DNA of 64,000 nucleotides, from NCBI GenBank assembly GCA_951799445.1, contig OX637293.1:10850001-10914000 (forward strand). Direction: 5' to 3'. A program made the translations under genes and the position numbers. Positions 46,646-59,924 of the stretch are shown here, in pieces. The notes beneath the pieces were generated by a model. That model saw nothing but the letters and a program-made list of their open reading frames with translations, had not been told where the DNA came from and ran no database searches. Numbering within the stretch: the stretch's first letter is position 1; each line of letters opens with the position of its first letter. This stretch comes from Pseudisothecium myosuroides. Lineage: Eukaryota; Streptophyta; Bryopsida; Hypnales; Lembophyllaceae.

Positions 46646-49600
46646 TTAAGCACACATGACTTGATCACAGGCTTGCAGAGCCTGGCCAGCAAAAAATCGG
46701 ACATCCACATCAGCGTCTTCCTGAAGTTCCAACAAGCACGGTCGAATCGTTTGCTCCACAACCTGAAAGGAATTGGTGTTAGCAAGACCAATTTGATGTT
46801 ACCATTTTACAATGAAAGCTATGGTTTGTAACTTGATTTGATCCTTGCCATAGAAGATATAATTCAGTCATATTTGATGTTAGCACATGCACCGATACTG
46901 AGATACTGCTGAGCTTCAAAAAGCAATAACAACAGTTTTCATGATTTAAGTAGAGCGAGTTCACTGGTTTAGAGAGACTCGTGAAATCAACTTATCACAA
47001 TAAGCTTTAGATATGAATACACTGTCTACAACCTCCTGACCACTTCTTTGTCGTAGTTCGAAGCATCAAACTTGCATACTATACAGCCGGTCTTTTCTTT
47101 CTACCATATTACTCGATTAAAAGGTGCAACATTAGAGAAGCCATAGGAAGAAAGTTGTGAGCTTACGGTGGAATCAACAATAGGAATCATAGATTGAAGC
47201 ATTTTGGCGACATTAAACTTGATATTGGGAACCCTGCCAACTCAAACCAGAGAGAAAATTCAGTACAAAATCTCTACTTTAACACCCACAAAAAAGACAT
47301 TGTAAGAATAAAATAATTAGAAATAGTCAACTTCTATTACAAAGCGAAGGAAAGCAACTGCACCTGTCTTTTGCAGCATTGATGACGACTGGCAACATTG
47401 TCTGGCAGGTAGATTCTGCACCAACTACAGGAGCAAGGAGAGAAATCGCCACAAGAACTGTCATGCGGTACAAGTAGTGAGGATTGTTGATCTTATCCAT
47501 CACCTGCAACTCCCAGAAGATCGTCAGGAAACATGCGCAACCTATCACTTAAACAAAAGTCACTATTGCAATACTGAAATTTCCAAAGTTGAAACCTCAC
47601 AGCAATCAAATTTGGTAAGTACCTGAGGAATAATGTGTAGTAATGCCCACTCGGGGCCGAACTCTTCAGCAAGGCGTTTAAGATTGTTCGCAGCTGCCTC
47701 TCGGATAGAGTACACCTGTTCATCGTAACTATGGTTAGAAGGGCGGAAAACAGACGTACACACTGGTAAGCAAGTAACCACTATTCCTATACAAATCATA
47801 CGCATCCTTTCCTTGAGAGGCACTCATCCGCATTGCTTCTTTTTGTATCTTGTATTCCAAAACAAATGAAAAACATTAATCCATAGCTTGTTATAAATTG
47901 GTAATATGTGCACCTGGTCGCCAAGCCACTGCATGCATAGAGTACCCAGTTTGTCATCAAAGAAGTCGACACCTAATTGGCTGGCCAATAAAGGAATGTA
48001 CTCAATTATGGCAAGACGGACACGCCAATGCCGGTCCTCAGCTAACTCAACAATAGCTGGCAATAGTGACTGGGATAACAAGTCAATACCTATCACCTGC
48101 AAACAAAAAGCTCAAAACTTAGAACCGCTCTTCCTCCTCCTCATTGGCAACCTTAACAACTGAAGGTAGTAGATAGAGAACTAAAATATGGAAGGATGAT
48201 AAGATGTAAATAGGTCAGAGTCAACAGATTCATCAAAAATGAAGAATTGCAACATGATAATAGAAATAACCCCTTACTTGATTGACTTGATCTAGCTTGC
48301 TGATAATGTTTAGCCGTACATCTGGAAATTCATCCTTCAAGAGTGATAGAAATATGGGCAGGAGTTGCTCAATGGTGGCTTCCTGCAAAATGCCATCAAA
48401 AATACATTGACATGAGCAACAAGGAATTTCTCTAAGGCTTTCCCATTGTTGAAAGGGAATAGACCTATCAAAAATTGGTTATTAATGCTAGTTTTGACCG
48501 TAAGAAAATCAATGAGACAGTGGTAGAAAAATGATCCTTGTCAAAAGTACATACAGAAAAAAAGTTCTCAGACAAAAGATAGATTAAGATAGATTAAGAT
48601 AGATTGCCTAACCTTCCCTAACAACGGTGCCATGCCCATAATGACTGATGCAAGAGCAGCTCGTACATGCTGTGATGAATCAGTTGACAACTCCTGTAAC
48701 ATTGTTGCCACAAATTGTGTGGGTTAGAGACCGACTGTACATAAAAAGTTACTAGAACGCACAAGTTGACAGCAGATGAAGTAACCACAAGCTTCTTCAA
48801 TTCGGGACAGAAAACATACCTTCACACACGGAAGAATATGTTGTTGTGCAACCTGAGGACTGACAATCCCGCAGAATTTAGTCACTTTGCCAGCTGCAGC
48901 AATACGCACCTCTGCTTCGTTATCGCGTAGTAGACGTACATATGCTGGTACTAGCTCAGTCCTAGAAGTCGAGCACGCATGACCACATCAGTTCCAAAAT
49001 CAAGCAACTCATAAATTCATATATATCACCATATTGAAACTTAAATTTCCTCAAAAATCCTCAACTTTGCCTAGAGCATCTTCACTAACAAAAGCAATTT
49101 CCTGGAAAATCTATATATATCTTTGACTTCTTTCTCACAAGAATCCAGAGTTCAATATCGAATCCAGTAAAGCCCACATTGTTACATTCTAACAAAGCCA
49201 AAGAACACCAGTACAGTGGAATGATAAATACAGCACAGTTCTTAGATAAGCACCTGGTTGGCTCTGAACCAACTGCCTCACAAAGCTCATACAACTGGTT
49301 GGCCACCATGTAACGCACCCGCCATGATTTGTCCTGGAACCCGAAAGAAAAACATGTATACTGAGTATTACATGTTCACAATCGTGCACTAATTCTCTGA
49401 AAACACCTCTACATATATGACAGTAGAAGACTTATGCGTTGAAAAGTGAATCGTATCAAAACTGTTCTTAATTGTGACTAATGAAGGACCATAGCTAATC
49501 CTGAAATAAATCAGCCTTTGATTGTCCTTAATTCCTATGGGAACCCAACATAAACTGTTAGATGGCACCCTCTATCTAGGAAGTGTTCAGAAGAAAGTTG

Positions 49601-51538
49601 CAGGTGTCAAGGAAGAATTGGCCTAATGAGGAACAAAAAAAAGCCATTGGTCCATCATTCCCATATATTCCAACCACGTTGTTTAGAGCTTCATCTGCCA
49701 AGCACTGCTGATGTCCAATAGCAGAGAGGGAAATGCCATGTGAGAGTGATCGGAAAGGAACAACCAGAAAAAAGTAGGGTGTTGAAAAGATGGCCAGCAA
49801 AACCCTACCTGTGAGAAGCTCACTATAACAGGGAGAACATTTGCCACGCAATCAGCAGGCTCCAGAAGCTTGCCCAATGCAGCACATCCCTCCACAGCTA
49901 GAAGTCTCACTGAGTCTTGATCTGCAACCATCTCGCTCTATCAACCATGGACCCATCGACATCTAGGAGAAACTTGGAATCTAGCGTTGCCACTTTCATT
50001 TCCCACACTTGTGCACCAGCAGAAAACTTCCAACATAAATGGTGCACACTGACCACGTGGTTGTGATAACGTCGATGAAACTCCCGACAACAAATATTTG
50101 TAGAGAATTGCAAGGGAATCTAAGTCGTGAAAGAGAGCGCGTGTGTGCTGATCAATTCTCAATTATACCCGTCCACCAATTAATACCAGCCCAGTTCGAA
50201 AAATTCTCTAAAATACATAGCACTAAAATCCATTAAGAATAGCACACTTACCATCTAGAGTAAGATCCCTGAAGAAGGTCATAATATCAGTCTTCAGATA
50301 CATAGGTTCAACTGTCGCCGCAAATTTGCCCAAATTCAGCGCAGCTGATCGTCGCACCATGGGCATATCATCGTGACAGAGCTGATTGTAAACCGAACGC
50401 AACTCAGACCGAAGAAGCTCCGGAGCACTAGGGTAAGCAATATGGAAAAGCCCGCAGGCTGACACTCTTGCGGTGAACCATTCCCCAGCACCAAGCCTCT
50501 GTTGTCATTCATAGAGAAACACAAAAAGTCAACAAAAGCAAAAAAAAAAACCGTCGCTGAAACTCAAAGAATACCCTAAACTTCCCTACTTGCAGCAGAA
50601 ACCAGTCTCCAAACTAAGACCTAGCGCTCCCGGATGCATTCATACTACCCCATTGATCCCCTGGACAAAAGTCTCATGCTTCCACACAGTAACCGCGTTG
50701 CGAACCCCCTCACGATACCTTACTTTAAAGTCAGAATTTCAGTCCCGATAGTCATCTTGTGATTGGTCGTAACTCCTGAAATGTGACGTGGAAAATGGAT
50801 TTCGACAACAAGGGAAGTGCTGAATCTGACACGAACGTATGTCGAAACCCTAGAACACAGATTAGCAACCGAAACCCTAAAAATTTCTTCCTCCTCGCTA
50901 AAATCCCAACCGAAAAATCCGCGCTCACCAGGTGCCCTAATGAAATGTTGCAGAATCCTTGCGCAACACGCAATATTGTCTCACTTCTCTAATGTGACAT
51001 GTTCTGTGAATCCTAATCGAAATGCGTCACAGAATCAATCCTCACACAATAAAAGATTTTGCAGCAGTCAAATATCCAGTTGAAGAAACACAATATCTGT
51101 CATCTCACACATTATAGAGGCGAGTCATTGCCAACCAATACCGACCTTAACAAGAGGAATGAACCACTCCACGACGTCGCGCTCCTTCATCTGCGCTCCC
51201 ACTTTGCACAAGCTCTCCACGGCCTTGTCCCTCACCACCGTCTCCTCCACCGTGCACAGCGACTCCAGCGGCGGCAACAGCACGTGCGCGAACTCCACCC
51301 CTCCGACATGCGGAATGAAGCCTCCGAGCTCGTCCGCCATGGCCAGCAACACCTCATCGTCGTCGTCGTTATTCTCACTCAGAAACGGAATGAGCTCCTT
51401 GCGCGTGCGATCCTCCCCCAAGGCGCGCGCGATGGTGGAGAGGCGCCGGATCGAGTTCAAGCGCAGTTGAATGTCGTCGTTCTTGAGCTCGTCGATGAGA
51501 ATGGCTATGGGGTACAGAGGCTCGTCCACCATCGCCAT
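46646..51538 (-). CDS. PP2AA: Protein phosphatase 2A 65 kDa scaffold subunit A (PP2A-A, RCN1-like), 12 exons
   Basis: HEAT-repeat scaffold that holds the PP2A catalytic C and regulatory B subunits. Exons in transcript order on the - strand: 51538-51146, 50498-50252, 49921-49809, 49333-49254, 48961-48820, 48693-48613, 48382-48278, 48096-47914, 47715-47623, 47503-47364, 47233-47167, 46762-46646. They sum to 1761 nt, giving 586 residues plus TAA; Arabidopsis RCN1 has 588. Exon phases agree throughout and every intron is GT-AG. The N-terminus [11 protein letters not shown] is the usual plant start; another in-frame ATG lies three codons upstream (51547). Recognisable blocks are [80 protein letters not shown] and a C-terminal [15 protein letters not shown]. 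The length and repeat pattern fit the standard 15 HEAT repeats. Exon 1 is GC-rich compared with the surrounding DNA. No break or missing exon was seen. Confidence 0.96.
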
Positions 51539-51638
51539 CGTCGCCATCCCTCCTGCCAGTGCTGCACCAGCCACGGCGTCGTCGTCACGCGATTCTGGGA
51601 AGGGCTGGTATTCTCCGTCGCGACAAACTCCCTTCAAC

Positions 51639-51647
51639 TTAGGGTTT
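51639..51647 (-). promoter_or_regulatory. Telo-box (AAACCCTAA) upstream of PP2A-A
   Basis: AAACCCTAA on the - strand lies about 100 bp before the start codon. In plants this motif is common near the transcription starts of housekeeping genes and is bound by telobox-type factors. A single 9-bp match gives only weak support. Confidence 0.35.
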
Positions 51648-51769
51648 GTGGAATCTGGTGGTGTGCAGGAGCATTCGGACGGAAGGCGAGTTGGCTGGCT
51701 ATGGCGCCACAGCCTTCGGCTCCTGTTGCACGAGCGAAGATGATGATCCCCCGCAGGCAGCAAAACCCT

Positions 51770-54700
51770 TCAGGGTAGGGTGATCGAAAATAGAACGGAA
51801 AGGGACGCAGCGGGAAGCCTGGCCCGGCCCGGCCACCACCCGGCCCGGTCTGGCTCCTACCGAAAGCTGACTTCGAGGTGAGATGCAAAAACTCCAATTT
51901 TTTCACCTTGGTGGATAAATGTAAAAATTTGTCTGAAGTTTGTGGTGATTAGTTTTTCTATTTCTCAAATACACCTACATAAAATAGTGAAATTACGTTG
52001 CCCCTCACTAATTTCTTGACATTCAACATTATATAAATATTTACTGTTTTTCTATAAGAATGCACTACTTTTGAATTAAGTATTGTTGTAATTGGGACTC
52101 ATGAACCTCCATGTGTACAAACAGAAATGTTAGTAGAAATATTTCTTGACTTTGGCGGCTTGTAGAGTCACTTTCTTGAAGTAAGGCAATCTAATTGTTA
52201 AGACAACCTAATTTCACTATTTTGTGTAGCTAATTTGGAATCCTTGGTTTCAATTTAGAATTCAAGTTTTTTAAATTTGATCATCTTGCAACAAATAATT
52301 AGTTCTTGCGGGTTTTTTAAAGGTGAACGAAGTTGTAAATTTCTTGAATCAATGTGACGACTGTACCCGGCTATGAGGGTTGGCATAGCATGCTAAATAA
52401 TTAATTAGAGTTGAAAAAAATAGTTCAGCAAGGCTTTTAAAGTTAATAAAGTTTTTTCTTTTTCAATTTATTTTTGTTTTTCAAATTTAGTGCCTTGTAT
52501 GTCAACGATGCTGATGCGTGAGTATGAAAATGAAAATTCGAGCATGTGAGTCTTGGGCATATGTATAAGTAGATATCCTTCAACCATTGAAGGTGCTGAT
52601 AATATAAACACCTATAGACACCTATAACATAAGTGTATAGCCTTATAGGCTTATGGGCTCACGCTCCTAGGCTCATATAATAGCAACCCTCCTTTGTATG
52701 TAATCACTTTGTCTACCTGTATCTTGCATACCTTTTTTAAATCATTTAATGTTTGATTTGTGCATAGGTCGGAGAATTTTTTTATGGACTTCTACTTCTA
52801 TTTGAATTCACTGGATTTTTATTATTTTTATTAGTTATATTCTAGATATGTATTTTTTGGTTTGTCAATAACCTATTAATTTTTTACATTGGGTTGATTT
52901 TCTAAATTAAATAAATTAGTTAGAAAAAAATCCAAAATTTTGGTGTTTTATATTGGAATTCTTTTCAGTGTACTTTTAAGGGGTTTTATTGTTAGTTCTT
53001 AATACTCAAATATCCGTGGCTAGATTTGAACCAAGCTAAAAAACATCATCTTGGGTCTAAGGATTTAGCCTTCAAAAAATGTTAGGATCCCAAATTAGAG
53101 GTTTACACATTTTGAAGGCTGGTTAATACATCTACGAGACATGTAAAATCAAAATTTTGGTACCTTCTTGTATACCTAGAAAGTAGATCCGCCTTGCATC
53201 CAAGCACCATCAATCACGGACAAACAATCAATAATGCAAGCTACAGCAAGAAGCTAGAGTATACAAGTAATTCTAAGAAGGAAGTAACAATCAAGTGTGA
53301 TTGAAGGAGACTAAATGTGATCAAGTGTGATTGTAAGAGATAGAAATGCAACCTTTATCAAAATTTTGAACCATAATGACAAAAAAAAACTAATAGGGTG
53401 AGGTGTTGTTTAGCAATAGTTAGATTGCCGAATCAACCAGCCTTAGATGGAAGGTCATTTTTACCTTAGTAAAAATTCAAAGGTTAATTTCCAACATTTT
53501 TTAATTCTATCCAACCCATTTCTTCATCCTCTAGTACAAGTTTAGTTAAATATCCACAAAATTAGGTTTCAAGATGGTTGATTTTTCCAAACCACGTTTT
53601 CATAGTCAAAAGTACATCTACTATCTTTCATTTTGTTTAGGCAATTGTCAAAAAAAATTGGCTAGCATGTAATTAAAGATTAGTTTTCCCTGTACATTGG
53701 ACAAGTACTTTATAGAAGTGGGGAAGCATGAGGTACAACAATCTATATGGGATATATAAATTAAGATTTGAGAGAGCTCAATTTCTTACAGTTAAGTCAA
53801 AATAATGCAATAATTATTTTCACAATTGACCTTCAGACCTTCAGATATGGAGTCTAATAGAAACTCCAAATCACAAACGGATTTTTGGAGGTGAAATTAA
53901 ATTTGATTTTCCACATTTTCATAGTTGAATGCATTTTGAAAAAGTTGATTTATGATGCTTAAATGAGGTTTGAATTTCTAGTGTGAATACAATTACTTCA
54001 TGTTTTTTTTTGAGATATTATTATTTTTTTAGCTCCTCCCTTGCTTCAAATATCTTATAACCTTTGAGAATTGATGAAGAACAATGAACTTCATTGTAAG
54101 AAGGACCTCTTCACTCTCCTACTCAAAACATGTCAATGAAGTAAGCCCTTCATATCACCAAACAAAAGTATCTTGATATTTGATGGTGCTTGTGATACTT
54201 TAATAAAAATTAAACAATTAAAGTTTTGGCATTAAATGACTTGAATTTTACCATAATTTGATCTATTTTCTAATATTTAGGCATTTGTAACATTAATTTA
54301 TTTTGTTTTCCAACTCCCCTCAAGAATATTTTCCAAAAATTCAACTCTTGTTTTTTTAATTTATTTACTTAATGTTGACCCTGATTGCTAGGTATGGTAG
54401 TACAAGGAGACTTTTGAATTAATCGGAGACTAGTATAGAAAGACATTTGACTCATATTCATGCTCAATTTAATTGCACATCCATTACAAGGTAATTTTTG
54501 ACAAAATTAATAATGGAGGAGAAAAGACAGTTAGTTTATAATTGTGAATTGGTAAAAAGGAAAAGGAAAAGCTATCAAAATTTTGAAACTAGAAGATCAA
54601 AATTTGAAGAGGATTTTAACCCTTAAGTTGTTCCACGCATACATTGTGCCCATGAAAACATAGAAAAGTTGAAATATGACTCATTGTGCACCATATTCAA

Positions 54701-54847
54701 AAAAATTGTTAACTACAAAGGTGTGACATTGGTCTTCTACATCAATTGGCACAAGATGTTGAAGAAAATTAAAATGTGTGGTGCTTTAGTAGACAGGGTC
54801 TTTGATTCTGTCATAGGAAAAAGTGCTCTGCTAGAAGAAAGTCAAGA
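51770..54847. other. Upstream of PP2A-A, then AT-rich sequence with no gene
   Basis: 51815-51855 is a very GC-rich patch of CCCGGCCCGG-type repeats just upstream of PP2A-A. Beyond about 51.95 kb the sequence is AT-rich. TTAACCCTTAAG at about 54618 may be an orphan TTAA-family end. No frame longer than 70 codons looks real. Confidence 0.45.
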
Positions 54848-55014
54848 AACCCATGTTTTTGGTGACACATTGTAGGTGACATCTACAATGATCTAGTTGT
54901 TTTTATATTAACAATGACAAGTGACCTTGATGTTACATTTAATGTCATTCTTAACATAAAAACAAGTGGATCACCATAGATGTCACCTAAAATATATCAC
55001 CAAAAACATGGGGT
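54848..55014. repeat. Foldback element, about 167 bp
   Basis: The two halves are inverted copies: the left reads AACCCATGTTTTTGGTGACA and the complement of the right AACCCCATGTTTTTGGTGAT. The arms run about 75 bp and include GTAGGTGACATCTA. No target duplication was recognised. The inner part (CTTGTTTTTATGTTA) resembles the foldback at 57775-57875. Confidence 0.65.
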
Positions 55015-55332
55015 TTTTTTAGTACTTATGCTAGATAGACTAATTAGGACGTGGATGTTGGCGGTAGGAGAGGGCAACGCCATATAGAAGAAGTTGCCAA
55101 AAGCAAACAACTTATCATGCCATATGTAGAAGGATTAGGTATAGGCAATTTATTTTTGCAATAGAGTATAGTGGATTTTGGCAGTTCTAGATAGCCAATT
55201 CTTAAGCCGCTCACTGATAGGATAGAAGCTCATCCCGAGGGGGCAACACAACAGCAAAGTTGCAATAGAGGTCGTGACCTTCTAGTGTCTGTCTAGACAT
55301 GACCTGATAAAAACAATGTTTCAAAGTCTTAA

Positions 55333-56288
55333 CCCCTAAAAGCCCATTGTCCCTTCGAAGGACAAATGCGATTTTGGTCACGTATCTTTTTGCAACCACG
55401 TTTGTATTATTTTTTGAAAAATTTAATGGAGGTGGAGAATGGAAAGACCTACATGGGGACATAATTTTTTTTACAATCGGTGCCCGGGAACAACAGTTAT
55501 GACCAAATAAGCTCAAAACAAGGGATGGCGGGCAGCCCGGGCAACAAAAAAAATTGGCAAAATTTATATTTATATATATATATATATTTATATATATATT
55601 TTAAATTCTTTTTTTTAAAAAAAAATTCTCATAGATTATATTTTGTTTATTTGAAAAGCTTTGATTCATTTCATTTGGATTTGTTATGAGAAAGTTGTGG
55701 ACATTCTTGTTTTTCGGGCAGTTAGAGCATCTTATTGACAAAAATAACTTGTAGGATTCATTTCTAAATGCTATTTTTGCAATTTTTCCAAATTTTTTTT
55801 TACATGGTCTAATTTACTTGCTAGAACAATCTCACCATTGGGATTAGTGCATTTTTATTCCATCTAAATATTTTAGATTTTCCTTCTATCTCGTACCTAC
55901 TTCTACTTAACAATTTTTTTAGGAATGATAATTAAGTTTTTTTGAATATTTTCTTTTTCTCTAGACTCTCAACTCAATTTTCCACCTTAAAAATTTAAAG
56001 CTCTAAACTCTATAGTGCAAAAATTTTAAGTTAAAAATGTTCAAAGTCAAAAAATCCAATCCCGCAATGTGCTGAAAATCTTGTTATTTCCACTTTAAAT
56101 GCAACTATCTTGCAATCTGAGCAGTTAAAAATTCTGAAATTTTTTCCACACATTCTCTTACTAGTTAGGTGTAAGATCCTATGGTTAGATGTGCAAAAAA
56201 AACATTTTTCAAATTTTTTTACTACTTGCTTTAGAAATGGCAGTTTTGAATATTTTTTGGCAGAAAAAAGGCCTTGGGCCTTTAGGGG
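55333..56288. mobile_element. TTAA-type element P6, 956 bp
   Basis: TTAA is exact on both sides (55329-55332 and 56289-56292). The left end is CCCCTAAAAGCCCATTG and the complement of the right end CCCCTAAAGGCCCAAGGCC. It contains an AT dinucleotide tract at about 55565-55602. It runs in the opposite orientation to P5 and matches it internally. No open frame resembles a transposase. Confidence 0.78.
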
Positions 56289-57127
56289 TTAACTCCTAAA
56301 CGTCTGGATTCATCTCCAAAATTGACGATTTGAGAAAAAACATTATAAACTACAATTTGGAAGAATATTTTGGAATTGGTATACCAATGAAAGCTGTAGA
56401 TTTTGATTTTTAAATTCTATCCGTACGGTTAGATCTACTAATGCTATCACCAATCTTTTTCTATAAATTTTGAAAAGAAAATCTCAAAATTCCTTCTAAA
56501 TTCAATTACAACTAAAACATTATCATTTTTTGAGTAAAACTTGTTGGAATGGATTTGAAATAAGGTTCTCTTCATATGGTGATGTTTTGAAATTTTTGTG
56601 ACCTTTACATCTTTGACCTCATTTTTGCACATCTAGTTTTGAACTCAAGTCAATGCAAATTGACCACTTGACATACTTCCACATTTGTAATTTTAGAAAT
56701 GTATATATTCTAGTAACACCAAATCCAAACGATGGATAGGACAACAACTTGATAAAGTATCACTAAAAACTAGGATGACTTTCATCCAAGCAAGAATGAG
56801 ACAGAAACAAGGATCTGAATCTGTTCATCGTCCAGAAAATGGACGTCGGAGCGCTCTAGGGTTAAAGTTAGTTGTTTGTTTACTTGGGCATCGTGTGTGT
56901 TGCTATGAGGTCGATGAAGCTAGTGCTACCTATGCTACCTTGACTGAAGTAATTGGAGTAAGATGGAATTGGTTTGGATGAGTTTGAGAGCACCAATAGC
57001 TTATATTTTCCACTAGTTGTAGTGTGGCAGCATCTTCCATAGATCTAACTATAGATTTTGAATGTTTGACATCTATACTATCCCCATCTAGTACTTGACA
57101 GTGATGAATTAGGCAATCCAAAGTCAA

Positions 57128-57529
57128 TAAGGTAACCCCCCCCATAACCGACTGAATAAGGAATTCCGACATGATCTGGAGTAGTGGAGGCAAAACAAAT
57201 ATTTTTCAAAGGTACATCAATAGAAATGACATGGATTGCAAAAAACTTGGTAATTTTATCGCTTGAATTGAAATTACTATGAATTTGGGGAGGCAAAAAG
57301 TGCACCAGACCCATGGCCAATGTCTAGACTCTTCCAATTCCGATCATTCAATAACTTTTTACCTAATCATTATTTTGTATTTTTTTTTCACAACTTGGGA
57401 GATGTGTCATGTATTTATTAGTTCCAACTTTGAAAACAAAAAAAAAATCACTTTCTAAGCATGGTCAAAAATACGTGCACCTATAGGTTGGGAATGGGTC
57501 ACTGGTCGGGAATGGGGGGGGTACCTTAC
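57128..57529. repeat. AAGGTAACCCCCCC inverted-repeat element, copy 2
   Basis: This is an inverted copy of the element at 19219-19616, alignable by eye over nearly its whole length. Shared landmarks are AATAACTTTTTACCTAATC, ATGTGTCATGTATTTATTAG and CCTATAGGTTGGGAATGG. Its right end is GGGGGGGGTACCTTAC. It is non-coding. Confidence 0.65.
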
Positions 57530-59924
57530 ATACACCACCAAATAGTTTGAGTGGGTAAATAAAAGAGATTATGCAAAAGTTACAGCAATGTCCAAAACAC
57601 GTGTCAATCTCTTGTAAGGGATGTGATTAGGATTTTTTTCCAAAAGGATGTGCAATTATGTTAAGAGGGTTATAGTATTGACTTATTTTTTTTGAATAGA
57701 ATCACCAATTATCAACTCTCTATGTATAGAACAAGGTATAAAAACCCAATATAAAGAACCCATGCTTTTGTTGATGCATTTCTTTTGGATGTCCACATGT
57801 TTTTATGTTATGTTTGATGTTACATTGAACATCAAATGTAACATAAAAACAAGTGAAAATCCAAATAGACACTTCAAAAAAATATATTTTTTTAATATGT
57901 AGTGACCTATTGCTATACTCTAGAGTGCGCCATTGTATGGTTCATTAGTAGAAAGGCCAAACAACATTAGATATGTCATTTCTTGAAAATTGTAGAGGTA
58001 GAAGGTTTTGGAATATTGTGCAATAAAAATTTCTCTTTCAATGCATTGGATACCCTTTTAGGATACAATCTTGCTTGCGAAGTGTGCCAAGGATAGTTTG
58101 CTCGGCAATGATGGAAGTTCACACTTCAACTAAAGAGGATAGTCCAATGTGGAAGGGTCAACATATTTCATCTCCCAACATTTAGCATAAAAAGATAGAT
58201 TTGGACAAGTCAAGCTTGACTGTTAGAAAGGGTACGAAGATGACTAAAAACTGCCCGGTTTGGGTATTAGAGTCGTTGTCTATGGGAAAATGAACGTCCA
58301 TCGATCATAGAGGACAAGATCAAGCAATGACCAAGTTAGACATTGACTACCTAGTCGACCTATACATTCTTTGTATATCATGAAGGTTCATAATGTTAAT
58401 TTTTTTGTGGATTGTAGAAACATGAGTGTGCAAAATTTATTGTTTATTGGCGTTGGAGGACTTATTTGTGTACGCATAAAAAAAATTGTGTTCAATTTGA
58501 ATCTTTTATAAAGAAGTTGTGGCATTGCAAAGACAATATGTACACAAAAATAGGGCACCCCTTGTATTTTTCAATGTATATTGAATTTCTAAAAAATACT
58601 AAAGAAATATCAAAAACACAAAATTTTGAGGAAACTTTAGTAGCCCATATTCCATGTAGGCTAAAAAATTAGACAAATTAAAAATCCAAGTCATTCTTTC
58701 AGTATCAAACCATATTCAAAGTAGCAATCATACAACTTGAAGCTTGACATAGTGTGGATCACAATTATTATAAAAACATTGGCGCAACCAAAGAAGGTAC
58801 GGAAAAAATGGTTGAGTATGGAGAAGAACCAAATTACCAATGAAGTTCAAAAACTTCCCAATGCTTGAGTCAACTATAACTCCCTTCAAAATGTGAGAAC
58901 TTTTGGAAAATCTATTTTTATGATAGGTCCAAATAAATTAGAAAATATTCTAAAATTCAAGGTTTTGATTATTGTCAATTAGGGTGGACTTCTATGTGGA
59001 GTTGGAATCAAAAAATAATTTTCAAGTTTTCTGGGATCACTATTGCTTTCACCAACTTCCATGATGTTTACACTTCCATCTGGATAGGGAGAAACTACAT
59101 TTTAGGAGTAAGTAGCTTTCTTTTATTGTCTAACTAAAAGCAACCCGAGAGTTCAAATCCAATGTTATAATTAGATTTTTGGAAGAGTCAAAAACTTGCT
59201 CCCTCCACTTTTCATGGGCCTCTCCCTACAATCTTGCTAACAAACTATTATGATTCTTCCTTTGCAAGTTTTGTACACTTCCGTGTCAATTTCCCAAAAA
59301 AAATTGACTTTTTTTCAAAGTTTGGCCAATTCCAACACAAAGAAGTCCACCCTAAGTTTAGAAAATTTGATAATTACTAAAAACAATTTTCTAAAATTGA
59401 TCCTTTGTAACCAACGCATTGTTCTACGACCAATGCAAATTCAACCCAAAGGGCTTTGATAAATATTGTCACAAATACTGTTAAAGTAAGCCAACCCATT
59501 TCTATTCACTATCTAACTCCATCATCCTACTTTTGGCCCCGATTCCATCCAAAAACTTATCCGAGTCCATTCATTTTCCAACAAAATCATTGCATTAATG
59601 CCAACAAGGGGTAATGTGTCAATCCTTTAGTGGTTAACACTTAAGTACCATTGGATACATAGGAGAGCAGTTATAGGTTGTTTATAGTATGCTCATCACT
59701 CCACTCTATGAGCAATTTTGTAATTTTAAGGTAGACCTCTCCAAAAATTTACAAGTATTACAGTTTTAATCAAAAAATTAATAATTCTACTTGGGTTTGA
59801 TTTGTAAAACAAGAGCACACACTCCTAAAAAATATGTGCCCCTCTTGGAGTTGGCCCCAAGATATTCAAATTGCTAATTAGGGTGATAATAGGTTTGTTT
59901 ACCGTGAGATAAATGAGTGTAAGG
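57530..59924. other. AT-rich stretch, no gene
   Basis: It holds the foldback at 57775-57875 and the repeat at about 59054-59215 shared with 39186-39330. Nothing else was recognised. Confidence 0.45.
57775..57875. repeat. Foldback element, about 100 bp
   Basis: A nearly perfect inverted repeat is centred at about 57824. The left arm CACATGTTTTTATGTTATG pairs with CATAAAAACAAGTG on the right, and pairing extends outward through TTTTGGATG and its partner. It is related to the inner part of 54848-55014. Confidence 0.6.

Noticed and set aside
51059..51778. A 239-codon + strand open frame
   Set aside because: It is the antisense of PP2A-A exon 1; its open length follows from the GC-rich exon on the other strand.
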